DNA from: Candidatus Zixiibacteriota bacterium
GTDB taxonomy: Bacteria > Zixibacteria > MSB-5A5 > GN15 > FEB-12
Direction of reading: 5' to 3'
DNA: 64,000 bases
NCBI GenBank assembly: GCA_017999435.1
Contig: JAGNLV010000004.1
Coordinates: 186,001 to 250,000 of the forward strand
Shown: positions 33,171 through 41,436 of the stretch, piece after piece
How the letters are laid out: each line of letters begins with the position of its first letter
Position numbering within the stretch: position 1 is the stretch's first letter
The notes under the pieces: model-generated
Databases searched by the model: none
Seen by the model: only the letters and a program-made list of their open reading frames with translations
Told to the model about the DNA's origin: nothing
Position numbers and translations under genes: made by a program

Positions 33171-35459
33171 ATGAACTTCGAGTTGGTACAGATAGTCCTG
33201 TTCTTGCTGACGGGGGGCTTTCTCGTCTTCCTGGCGGTGACCATCGTCCGGGACAACTTCGCCAATCGGCTCAACCGGGTCACGGCCACGATGCTGTTTT
33301 TCGCCGGCCTGGGGCCGCTCTTTTTAGCCCTCGGCGCGATCGTGCGGCTTTCCCCCGACACCGCCCTGGGCTTCGAGGAATCGACCCTCTACCACCTCCA
33401 GCACCTCTGGGAGTTCTTCTTCCCCCTGCTTTTGCTCTTCGCCTGGATTTTCCCGGAGGACCGTCTGCGGGAGTTCAAGCACAACCGTCTGCGGTACCTG
33501 ATTTTCGCTCCGCCGGCGCTCCATCTCGCGCTCGTTTTGCTGTACAACCAGTTCACGGGGGTCCTGCGTTTCCTCCAGATCGAGCCAGGGGATTCGGGGT
33601 TTGTGAGCATCATCCTCAATCCGCTGGCCAAAGTGCTGTCTTTCTTGCTCCTTTCGATCAACACGATCCGCGCCTATGACCAGCAGATCTTCGGGGCGCT
33701 CAACGCCCTCTACGTCGTGGTGGCCGTCTACTTCCTGGAATCGGGCCGCCGGATGGTCACCAATCCCCGTCTGCTGACGCAGACGCGGGTGTTGTTCCGC
33801 GGGATGCGGATCGGCCTCGCGCCGTACGTGATTGCCTTTGCGGGCGGCCTGCTTTTGCCCCGCTTGTTTTCGGATGATGTCCAGGCGGTGCTGGTGGTCG
33901 CGGGGGCGCTGGTGGGCGCGGTCTTTTTGGCCTACGCCACCATCCGCTTCCAGTTCCTCGATGTGCAGTTGCGGTTCCGCCAGTCGTTCGTGTACACGAT
34001 CACCTCCGGCCTGCTCGTCGGGCTGTACATTCTGCTGGTGGTGGAGTCGCGCTCGTTCTTCACGCCGCTGTTCGGCGCCCAGGCGCAGGTGGTGAGCTAC
34101 GCCTTCATCATCGTCATCCTGCTGCTGTTCCAGCCGATCAACAACGCGATCGACAACCTCATCCGCACGCTCTTCATCCGCACGCGCACCGATCACCGGA
34201 ACATCATCGAGCGCTTCTCGCGCCAAGTGATTTCGCTGTTCGACCCGGTCAAGCTCCGGGGGATCATTGAGGACACGCTCAAGACGGCGCTCCTGGTCGA
34301 GCGCGTCTACTTCGTGCTGTTCGACGATGAGGTCGGGGAGTACGCGCTGACCCGAAGCCAGGACCAGCCGCGGAGGATCGTGCTCAGCCGCGACGACCTT
34401 CTCCTGCGCGGGATCAACCTCCTGGACTCCCCCGCCTTTCTCCAGACGCTCGGCGACTACCTGGTGAACTCGCCGCTGGCTGAACTCCTGACCGAGCGGC
34501 AGGTGAAGCTCGTCCTGCCGATGAAGGACGCCAAGCACATGCTCGGGTTCCTGGCCCTGACCGACAAGGTCGCCGGGTACCGGTACTCCTCCGAGGACCT
34601 GAACCTGCTGGGGGTGTTGTCGAACCAGATGGTCACGGCGCTGACCAACGCCCGGCTCTATGTCGATTCGCTCGAGCGGCTTCGCCTGGAGGAGGAAGTG
34701 AGCCTGGCGCGGCAGATCCAGCTCGACCTGCTGCCCGCGGCGCCCCCCAAGCTCGAGCTGTGCGAGATCGCCGTCCATTCGACGCCCTCGCGGACGGTCG
34801 GGGGCGACTTCTACGACTTCATCCCCATTGACGACGCGCGGATAGGGATGGTGATCGCCGACGCTTCGGGCAAGGGGATGCCGGCGGCGCTGATGATCGC
34901 GCAGATCCAGGCGATCATTCGCAGCGAGGTCAACAACGGCAACCCGATCGGGGCTATCATGACGCACCTGAACGACCAGGTGGTGGCCGCCACCTCCTCG
35001 GAGAAATACGTGACGCTCTTCTACGGCGAGCTGAACCGGCGGACGGGGCGGCTCGAGTACTGCAACGCCGGCCACAACTACCCGGTGCTGGTGCGGAGCG
35101 ACGGCGCGGTCGAACTGCTCGTCCAGGGAGGCCCGATCATCGGCGCTTTCCCCGAGATGCGGTACGAATCGGCCGACGTGCAGTTCCGTCCCGGCGACGT
35201 CCTCTTCCTGTTCACCGACGGGCTGTCGGAGGCGATGGACGGCGACGGCCGGGAGTACGGCGAGGAGCGCGTACGGCGCTTTGTCCGCGAACACCGCCAC
35301 CGGGAGGCGGGTGAAATCCTCGAGGCCATCCTCGAGGACGTGCGGGCTTTCGACGCGACCTTCCCGCCGCGCGACGACACCACGATCATCACGATGAAAT
35401 CGAATCACCTCCGGGCGGCCGAAGCCTCCAGGGAATCGCATGGACAAGAAGTATCATGA
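33171..35459 (+). CDS. Membrane PP2C-type serine phosphatase with GAF domain (RsbU-like)
   Basis: 762 residues. About eight hydrophobic segments (residues 5-330) are followed by a GAF-like domain (about 340-490), a short coiled coil (LEEEVSLARQIQLDLLP in part) and a SpoIIE/RsbU phosphatase. The phosphatase shows the metal-ligand motifs TVGGDFYD, ADASGKGMPAAL, FTDGLSEAMD and RDDTTII. It would dephosphorylate the STAS partner in response to a membrane or small-molecule signal. The N-terminal part resembles 7TM sensor regions. Overlaps the following Nudix gene by 20 bp. Confidence 0.9.
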   Translation: MNFELVQIVLFLLTGGFLVFLAVTIVRDNFANRLNRVTATMLFFAGLGPLFLALGAIVRLSPDTALGFEESTLYHLQHLWEFFFPLLLLFAWIFPEDRLREFKHNRLRYLIFAPPALHLALVLLYNQFTGVLRFLQIEPGDSGFVSIILNPLAKVLSFLLLSINTIRAYDQQIFGALNALYVVVAVYFLESGRRMVTNPRLLTQTRVLFRGMRIGLAPYVIAFAGGLLLPRLFSDDVQAVLVVAGALVGAVFLAYATIRFQFLDVQLRFRQSFVYTITSGLLVGLYILLVVESRSFFTPLFGAQAQVVSYAFIIVILLLFQPINNAIDNLIRTLFIRTRTDHRNIIERFSRQVISLFDPVKLRGIIEDTLKTALLVERVYFVLFDDEVGEYALTRSQDQPRRIVLSRDDLLLRGINLLDSPAFLQTLGDYLVNSPLAELLTERQVKLVLPMKDAKHMLGFLALTDKVAGYRYSSEDLNLLGVLSNQMVTALTNARLYVDSLERLRLEEEVSLARQIQLDLLPAAPPKLELCEIAVHSTPSRTVGGDFYDFIPIDDARIGMVIADASGKGMPAALMIAQIQAIIRSEVNNGNPIGAIMTHLNDQVVAATSSEKYVTLFYGELNRRTGRLEYCNAGHNYPVLVRSDGAVELLVQGGPIIGAFPEMRYESADVQFRPGDVLFLFTDGLSEAMDGDGREYGEERVRRFVREHRHREAGEILEAILEDVRAFDATFPPRDDTTIITMKSNHLRAAEASRESHGQEVS

Positions 35460-36009
35460 CTTCGACGACGCGCGGCTGAGGGATCTCAAGGCCCGCCACT
35501 GCGGGTACCGGTTCTGCCCGCGCTGCGCCCGCCCCCTGGCGGCGGCCACGATCGACGGCGTCAGCCGCCTGGCCTGCCCCGACTCTGCGTGCGGATTCGT
35601 GTTCTACCAGAATCCCATCCCGGCTGCCGGGGGCATCGTCGTCGAGGACGACCGCGTGCTCCTGGTCCGGCGGGCGCATCCGCCCATGGTGGACTGGTGG
35701 TGCTTCCCCGCCGGGTTCATGGAATGGGGCGAACATCCCGCCCAGACCGCCGTCCGGGAAGTGGCCGAAGAGACGGGACTGATCGTCCGCCTCACCGGCT
35801 TTTTCGAGGTCTACTCGGGGACCGACGACCCGCGGGTGAACGCCGTGCTCCTGCTCTACCTGGCCGAGCGGATCGGCGGCGCGCTGCGTCCGGCGGACGA
35901 CGCCGCGGAGGCGCGCTTCTTTTCGTTCGACGATCTCCCGGACCGGATAGCGTTCGAATCCCACCGGCAGGCTCTGGCCGACTACGACCGCCGTGTGCGC
36001 AGGAGGTGA
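35440..36009 (+). CDS. Nudix hydrolase with N-terminal zinc ribbon
   Basis: 189 residues. A zinc ribbon (CPRC...CPDSAC, about 22-47) precedes a Nudix domain whose Nudix box reads GFMEWGEHPAQTAVREVAEETGL, fitting GX5EX7REUXEEXGU. NudC-like NADH pyrophosphatases have a similar ribbon, but their SQPWPFPxS motif is not seen. ADP-ribose or other nucleoside diphosphate substrates are also possible. It overlaps the phosphatase gene by 20 bp. Confidence 0.87.
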   Translation: MDKKYHDFDDARLRDLKARHCGYRFCPRCARPLAAATIDGVSRLACPDSACGFVFYQNPIPAAGGIVVEDDRVLLVRRAHPPMVDWWCFPAGFMEWGEHPAQTAVREVAEETGLIVRLTGFFEVYSGTDDPRVNAVLLLYLAERIGGALRPADDAAEARFFSFDDLPDRIAFESHRQALADYDRRVRRR

Positions 36010-36012
36010 GTC

Positions 36013-37461
36013 GTGCATTCGGCTTTCGGCTCACGCCTGTTTCGCCTCTTTCTGCTGTTCGCGCTGGTCCCCGCGGTTGTGCTCGTCACGGTCGGCTACT
36101 ACCTGGCGGTCGAGCCGGGCCTGGAGCGCGGGCCGGCCGACGATGCCGTCGTCGCGCGCCTCCACGAGCAGTACGGGGCCCTCCTGGACAGCACGATTAC
36201 GGCGATTCTCGGGCAACCCAACGCCCGGGAGATTCTCGAATCCCAGGGCTTTTTCATGCTCTTTGCGGGCGGCAAGGTGCAGTCGGTGTGGACGCGGCGA
36301 GAGGTCGTGCACGAGGTGGCCGCCCCGGTGGCCAGGGCGGTGGCGAGCGGACGCGACCACGGGACGGCGCCGGTCGGGGAGCGGTTGTACCGGTACGCCT
36401 CAATTCGTCGGGGCGACACGCTGCTCGTCGGCGGGCTCGCCCATTCTCCGGAGTTCGCGGCCCTGCTGGAGAGTTACCGCGGGGTGCGGGCGGACGAGTC
36501 GGCGGCGCCCGGCCTGCACACGCGTTACGCGGTGTTTCTCGCGCTGCTGTTCGGTCTGGTCGCCGCCGCGACCGTGGGGCTCGCCTACGTCTTTTCCTCG
36601 CGCCTGGCGCGCCATCTCGCCCGGCCGGTGGCGGAACTCGACCGGGCGGCCCGGCAGATCGCCGCGGGGCAGTTCGGCATCACGGTGGCCGAGCAGGGTG
36701 TCGGCGAGATCCGCGCCCTGATCGGCCAGTTCAACGCGATGTCGCAGCAATTGGCCTCCGCCACGGCCCGGCTCGTTCAGGCCGAGCGGGTGGCCGCCTG
36801 GCAGCATGTCGCGCGGCGCTTCGCCCACGAACTGATAAACCCGCTCCAGCCGATCACGGTCTCCGTCTACCAGATCCGCAAAGCGCTCAGCGGCACGCCC
36901 TCGTTCGAACTGGTGCAGCGACCGCTGGACGCGGTGGCCGAGGAGTTGCAGCACCTGACCGTACTGGCCGACCGCTTCTCGCGACTGGCCAAGCTCCCGG
37001 CCCCCAGGCTGGAGACCGTCGATCTGAGGGCGCACCTGACGTCGGTCGCCGACCTCTACCGCGGGAAGCTGGCCGGGTTCGCGTTCACGCTGGAGCTTCC
37101 GGAGGAGCCGGTCGCGGCGGCGATCGACCCGACCTATTTCCGCGAGGCTATCCACAATCTGCTCCAGAATGCGATCGAGGCCACGCCGCCGGGCGGGCGG
37201 ATCAGTCTGCGCCTGGAGGCGGGGCCCGATGGCGCGGTTATCGCGGTCGAGGACGCCGGTCGGGGGATGTCAGCGGAGGTGGCGCGTGAGGCGCGGCTGC
37301 CCTATTTCACCACGCGCCCGCACGGCACCGGGCTGGGACTGGCGATCGTGGAGAAGACGGTGAGCGAACACGGCGGGCGGCTCGAGGTCCGGTCGGTCGA
37401 GAACCGGGGCACGACCGTCACGATCGTACTGCCGCACGCCGGGGAGCCGCATGATGCGTGA
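36013..37461 (+). CDS. NtrY/NtrB-like membrane histidine kinase
   Basis: 482 residues: a membrane helix (about 10-33), a short extracytoplasmic domain, a second helix (about 173-196), HAMP (197-250) and a kinase core. H272 in RRFAHELINPLQPI is the phospho-acceptor. N box NLLQNAIEATPPGG, G1 VEDAGRGM and G2 GTGLGLAIVEKTV are all intact, so this kinase should be active. Starts at GTG 36013, three bases after the Nudix stop. The stop overlaps the NtrC-like gene (ATGATG), marking the two as a cognate pair. Confidence 0.9.
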   Translation: MHSAFGSRLFRLFLLFALVPAVVLVTVGYYLAVEPGLERGPADDAVVARLHEQYGALLDSTITAILGQPNAREILESQGFFMLFAGGKVQSVWTRREVVHEVAAPVARAVASGRDHGTAPVGERLYRYASIRRGDTLLVGGLAHSPEFAALLESYRGVRADESAAPGLHTRYAVFLALLFGLVAAATVGLAYVFSSRLARHLARPVAELDRAARQIAAGQFGITVAEQGVGEIRALIGQFNAMSQQLASATARLVQAERVAAWQHVARRFAHELINPLQPITVSVYQIRKALSGTPSFELVQRPLDAVAEELQHLTVLADRFSRLAKLPAPRLETVDLRAHLTSVADLYRGKLAGFAFTLELPEEPVAAAIDPTYFREAIHNLLQNAIEATPPGGRISLRLEAGPDGAVIAVEDAGRGMSAEVAREARLPYFTTRPHGTGLGLAIVEKTVSEHGGRLEVRSVENRGTTVTIVLPHAGEPHDA

Positions 37462-38782
37462 GCGCATCCTCGTGGTCGATGATGAGCCGCACATCACGGC
37501 CGCTTTTGCCTCGCTGCTGCAGGGCGAGGGGTACCGGGCCGACACCGCGTCCTCGGCTGAAGAGGCGCAGCGGCGGGTGGACAGCGCCCGCTACGACCTC
37601 GTACTGCTTGACCTCAACCTGCCCGGCCGTTCGGGCGTCGAGTGGTTGGCCGATCTCAACCGGCTCGGGCGGCGGCTGCCGGCGCTCGTGATTTCAGGTC
37701 AGTCGGACATCGCGACGGCGCTGGAGGCGGTGCGGCTTGGGGCGCTCGACTACCTGGAGAAACCGGTCGCCCCGGAGAAGCTGCTCACGGCGGTGCGGGC
37801 CGCCCTGCTGCTGTCCGCGGCCGACCGGCAGCGGGCGCTCATGATAGACGAGCTGGACCGGCAATCGCCGATCATCGGCGAGTCGGCGGCGATTCGGAAA
37901 GTGCTGCGGACGATCGACCAGGCGGCGGCGACCGACGTGACCGTCCTCTTCACCGGCGAGAACGGCACGGGCAAGGAGCTCGCGGCCACCCGCCTCTACC
38001 TCGCGTCGCCCCGCCGCGACAAACCGTTCATCAAGGTAAACTGCCCGGGCATTCCGCCGACGCTCTTTGAGTCGGAGCTGTTCGGGCATGCGCGGGGTGC
38101 GTTCACGGGAGCGGTGAGGGATTTCCCCGGCAAGTTCGCGTTGGCCGACGGGGGAACGATCTTCCTGGATGAAATAGGCGACCTCCCGCTGGAGTGCCAG
38201 GCCAAGCTCCTCCGCGTGCTCGAGAGCGGCGAGGTGGAACGGCTCGGTGCCGAGGAGCGGCGCACGGTCGACGTGCGCGTGGCCGGCGCGACCAACCGGG
38301 ACCTCCCCGCCCTGGTGGCCGACGGGAAATTCCGGGCCGACCTTTACTACCGCGTCTCGGTCTTCGTCATCCCGCTCCCGCCGCTGCGGGAGCGGCGCGA
38401 GGATATCCCGCTGCTCGCCGGAGAGTTTCTGCGCACCCTCGATCCGTCGGGACAGACCCGCCTGTCCCCCGAGAGCGCGGCGCTGTTGGCCACGCTCGAT
38501 TACCCGGGCAACGTGCGGCAACTGCGGAATCTGATCGAGCGGCTCACGATCGTGTGCGCCGGGCGCCGGGTGGAACCGGCCGACATTGCCGAGCTGTCGC
38601 CGCTGACCGGCCTGCCGGGAAGCGCGTCCGTGTCGCTGGCTGAGCGGGTGGCGGCCTACGAGCGGGAACTCATTCGGCAGGCCCTGCGGGAGGCGGGCGG
38701 GAACATCGCCGCGGCGGCGCGGGAGCTGAAGGTCGACCGGGCCAACCTGTCTCGCCGTATCAAGGATCTCGGGTTGAAGTGA
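37451..38782 (+). CDS. NtrC-family sigma54-dependent response regulator
   Basis: 443 residues: receiver domain with phospho-acceptor D54 (VLLDLNLPG), AAA+ domain with Walker A GENGTGKE (169-176) and the sigma54-contacting GAFTGA loop (216-221), and a Fis-type C-terminal helix-turn-helix (GGNIAAAARELKVDRANLSRRI in part). It drives transcription from -24/-12 promoters once phosphorylated. A good -24/-12 element and a dyad about 105 bp upstream of it lie just past this gene, pointing to the adjacent outer-membrane protein gene as a target. Confidence 0.94.
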   Translation: MMRERILVVDDEPHITAAFASLLQGEGYRADTASSAEEAQRRVDSARYDLVLLDLNLPGRSGVEWLADLNRLGRRLPALVISGQSDIATALEAVRLGALDYLEKPVAPEKLLTAVRAALLLSAADRQRALMIDELDRQSPIIGESAAIRKVLRTIDQAAATDVTVLFTGENGTGKELAATRLYLASPRRDKPFIKVNCPGIPPTLFESELFGHARGAFTGAVRDFPGKFALADGGTIFLDEIGDLPLECQAKLLRVLESGEVERLGAEERRTVDVRVAGATNRDLPALVADGKFRADLYYRVSVFVIPLPPLRERREDIPLLAGEFLRTLDPSGQTRLSPESAALLATLDYPGNVRQLRNLIERLTIVCAGRRVEPADIAELSPLTGLPGSASVSLAERVAAYERELIRQALREAGGNIAAAARELKVDRANLSRRIKDLGLK

Positions 38783-38786
38783 CGCG

Positions 38787-38809
38787 CACAGGAAGTGGGC
38801 GCCCCTGTG
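38787..38809 (+). promoter_or_regulatory. Candidate NtrC-type enhancer dyad
   Basis: CACAGG (38787-38792) and CCTGTG (38804-38809), a perfect inverted repeat with an 11-nt spacer, starting five bases after the activator stop codon. Its centre is about 105 bp upstream of the predicted sigma54 transcription start, a usual enhancer distance. Confidence 0.5.
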
Positions 38810-38876
38810 TCGGACGGCCACGGCCGCCAATCCCGGAAAATTGGCAAGTGCCTGACGATCAACAAGCTTGCCTGGG

Positions 38877-38891
38877 CGGCACGGAATTTGT
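38877..38891 (+). promoter_or_regulatory. Candidate sigma54 (-24/-12) promoter
   Basis: CGGCACGGAATTTGT matches the TGGCACG-N4-TTGC consensus except for the first and last bases, with exact GG-to-GT spacing. Predicted start is near 38903, giving an 18-nt leader containing the GGAGG of the following gene. Next to an NtrC-family gene this is well above chance. Confidence 0.6.
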
Positions 38892-38920
38892 TTTATGGCA
38901 GGGGAAAAACGGAGGATCGC

Positions 38921-40684
38921 ATGCAGAAATTCGTGCTCTTCGGGACAATCACCGGCGCCGCAGCCGCGTGCGCCCTGTGGGCGCCGCCGGCCACAGCCCA
39001 ACCCGGGCCGGAACCGTCGTACACCACCTACCAGCGCGCGACTGCTCCGGAGCCGCTTTTCCGCGTCGCTTTCACGCTGGATGAAATCTCGGTGGCGGCG
39101 GCGGCCGACAGCCTGCCGGCCGAGGCATCGGTCCCCCGGGCGGCCGTGCGCGTCTATCCCGACTCGGTCATTCTCATTGACCGAGTGGCGTGGTTTGACC
39201 GGGCCGGTCTGCACCTCCGCGATCGCCTCTGCCCGTACGACGCCATTGCGGAAACGCGGATCATCGACAGTCCAACGCGGGTGACGATCGATTTTCTCAC
39301 GGTCACCGGCGATGCGGAGCGTCTCGGGCGGCTGCGCCGCGGGAACCTCATGACGTTCAGCGAGCCGATCACGGTCGGCAACCAGCAGTTTGTCCGGGGG
39401 CTCGTGCTGTCGATCACGGGGGACATCGAGGTTCTCGGCGAGGTGAACAAGGATGTGATCTCGCTGTTCGGCGACGTGTACGTCGGTCCGGGGGCCACGG
39501 CCCGCGGCGATATCGCCGGCATCAGCGGCGCGATCACGGTGGCCGACAAGGGATCGGTCTACGGGGAGCTTTACTCGGGGGGCGAGTATTTCGAACGCCG
39601 GCGCCCCCGCTTCTACCGGGAGGAGAATTTCGACTTTCTCGGCGCCTTCGTGTACAACCGGGTCGACGGCGCCACGCCGTATCTCGGTCTGAAGTTTCAC
39701 GACACCGACTCGCTGCTGCCCTCGGCCTGGTTCCGGGCGGGGTATGCGTTGGAGTCCGAACGCTGGCGCACCGAACTCGGCATCGAGCAGCCCCTCTGGC
39801 GCAGGGTGCCGCTCGCGGCGGGCGCGGCCTACTATCGCCGCCTCGCCTCCGAGGATGACCGGCTGCTCGGGGACGAGGAGAATACCGCGTTCGCGCTGTT
39901 GGCAACGGAGGATTACAGGGACTACTGGGAAGCCGAGGGGGCCACGGCGTGGCTTTCGGTCAAGCCGGCGCCGCAGTGGCGGTTCGAGACGCGCTACCGC
40001 TACGAGGAGACAACCTGGCGGCGCTCCTACCGCCACCTCTGGTCGCTCTTCGGCGGCAGCAAGCTGTTCCGCGAGAATTTCAGCCAGGTGTCCGAGGCCG
40101 AGCGTCTCGCCGGCGCGGCCCTCATCGACACGACCGCGCTCGGCTGCCTGGCGTTCGTGCTCGACTGGGACACGCACAACCGGGAAGAGCCGTTCGCTTT
40201 CTCGGGCTGGCATGCCACGGCCGAACTGGAATGGTCGGACCGCGATTTCAGTTCCGATTTCGACTACCGCCGGTACACGCTCACGCTCCGCCGCTACCAG
40301 AAAGTGCACAGCCACGGGATGTTGCTGCTGCGGGCTATGCACGGCAATTCCGACGGTTTCCTGCCGATGCACAAACGGTTCTATCTCGGCGGGCTCGGAA
40401 CGCTCCACGGCTATGACTTCAAGGAGTACGCCGGGACGCGATTCTGGATGGGGAACGCGGAGTACCGTTTCGAATTCCCCCGCTCCGATATCGGCGCGTC
40501 GGTGTTCTGGGACATCGGCCAGATCGCCGACGGGACGAAGCTCGATTCAGCGGTCGACATCAAGCAGTCAATCGGGGCGGCTCTCACCGTGGGGGCCGAT
40601 TTCCGGGTCAGCCTGGCGCGGCGGCTCGACCGCAGCTTCGACAACGACCCGGTAGTGAACGTGCGGCTGGACTTTGTATTTTAG
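38921..40684 (+). CDS. Bactofilin-like segment fused to an Omp85-type outer-membrane barrel
   Basis: 587 residues. A signal peptide (to about 26, ATAQ) is followed by a beta-rich region of about 90 residues, then short repeats resembling bactofilin/polymer-forming beta-helix turns (GDIEVLGEVNKDVISLFGDVYVGPGATARGDIAG in part), and a C-terminal barrel with the Omp85 motif FYLGGLGTLHGYDF and an aromatic last residue. POTRA domains are not evident. The start at 38921 has GGAGG 6 nt upstream; the frame is open 42 codons further up without support. Likely an outer-membrane protein controlled by the adjacent NtrY/NtrC-like pair. Confidence 0.7.
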   Translation: MQKFVLFGTITGAAAACALWAPPATAQPGPEPSYTTYQRATAPEPLFRVAFTLDEISVAAAADSLPAEASVPRAAVRVYPDSVILIDRVAWFDRAGLHLRDRLCPYDAIAETRIIDSPTRVTIDFLTVTGDAERLGRLRRGNLMTFSEPITVGNQQFVRGLVLSITGDIEVLGEVNKDVISLFGDVYVGPGATARGDIAGISGAITVADKGSVYGELYSGGEYFERRRPRFYREENFDFLGAFVYNRVDGATPYLGLKFHDTDSLLPSAWFRAGYALESERWRTELGIEQPLWRRVPLAAGAAYYRRLASEDDRLLGDEENTAFALLATEDYRDYWEAEGATAWLSVKPAPQWRFETRYRYEETTWRRSYRHLWSLFGGSKLFRENFSQVSEAERLAGAALIDTTALGCLAFVLDWDTHNREEPFAFSGWHATAELEWSDRDFSSDFDYRRYTLTLRRYQKVHSHGMLLLRAMHGNSDGFLPMHKRFYLGGLGTLHGYDFKEYAGTRFWMGNAEYRFEFPRSDIGASVFWDIGQIADGTKLDSAVDIKQSIGAALTVGADFRVSLARRLDRSFDNDPVVNVRLDFVF

Positions 40685-41338
40685 ATGCGGTTTTTCCGGC
40701 CACAGGCACGGAGGCGGTCGCCGGCGGCCCTCCTGGCGCTGATCCTGGCGGCCGCCGCCCCGGCCCGCGGGGCCGATCCCCCCGGCGGCGTCGAGTACGA
40801 CATCGTCCGCGCCGATGACTCGCTCGCTGTCTGGCTGAATCTGACTCCCTTCTTCGGCCACCCCGAATACCGGTCGCTGCAGGATGGCATCGACTACGCC
40901 TGCGAGATTGCGATCGAACTCCAACGGCCCCGCAAACTCTTCGGGGCCGTCCCGGTGACTAAGAACTCCTGCACGATCCGGCTCTCCTACCGGCTCCTGA
41001 CAGAAGCTTTCAGGGTGCAGACCTCCGGGCCCGGCCAGTCGGCGAAGGAGCGGCTTTTGCTGTCGCGGGAGGAGGCGGAGGGCTTTCTGGCGGACTCGGT
41101 GGTGGTCAGGGTAGCGGCGCTGGCCGGGCTGCCCGCCGACCGAGATTATCGTATCACATTAGATATATCCCGTATTGCTTTGACCGGCATCAACTTGGCT
41201 GTCGATGACGACACCGGGAGCGTCTCGCCGGTGAAAACCCTGTTCCGCGAGTTCCTGAGGCTGACGAATTACGGCCGCGAGGAGTGGAGCACTACCTCGC
41301 GGTCCTTTTCGCTCAGCGAAGTCCTCCCGCGCCGCTGA
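40685..41338 (+). CDS. Exported protein resembling DUF4390, function unknown
   Basis: 217 residues with an N-terminal signal peptide (Arg-rich start, hydrophobic core, ARG-A cleavage near 29). The mature part (ADDSLAVWLNLTPFFGHPEYRSLQDGIDYACEIAIELQRP in part) has the look of DUF4390-type periplasmic proteins: a two-sheet beta fold with a conserved L-x-x-G-I-x segment. The ATG follows the stop of the outer-membrane protein gene with no gap (TAGATG), so it should share the sigma54 promoter. A role with that barrel protein in the envelope is inferred from context only. Confidence 0.55.
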   Translation: MRFFRPQARRRSPAALLALILAAAAPARGADPPGGVEYDIVRADDSLAVWLNLTPFFGHPEYRSLQDGIDYACEIAIELQRPRKLFGAVPVTKNSCTIRLSYRLLTEAFRVQTSGPGQSAKERLLLSREEAEGFLADSVVVRVAALAGLPADRDYRITLDISRIALTGINLAVDDDTGSVSPVKTLFREFLRLTNYGREEWSTTSRSFSLSEVLPRR

Positions 41339-41389
41339 GCGCCGTCTGCGCGTTCCGGGCGTCCGCCCACGGGTTAATCCCTTGACGGA

Positions 41390-41409
41390 TTTTCCGATAT
41401 AGTGGAAAA
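41390..41409 (+). promoter_or_regulatory. TTTTCC-N8-GGAAAA dyad upstream of the GAF/PAS kinase
   Basis: A 6-8-6 inverted repeat centred about 38 bp before the kinase start, overlapping the TATAGT at 41399-41404. It may be an operator over the promoter. No good -35 was found at 17 bp, so the promoter itself is not defined. Confidence 0.3.
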
Positions 41410-41436
41410 AGGTTATACCCTGGAGAACGTACGCGC

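Noticed and set aside
33324-35447. Long minus-strand open frame antisense to the RsbU-like phosphatase
   Set aside because: Its translation is a charged, low-complexity mirror of the phosphatase codons, whereas the plus strand encodes clear PP2C motifs.
35948-35966. GTTCGAATCCC stretch resembling a tRNA T-arm
   Set aside because: It lies inside the Nudix coding frame, and no acceptor, D- or anticodon-arm pairing fits around it.
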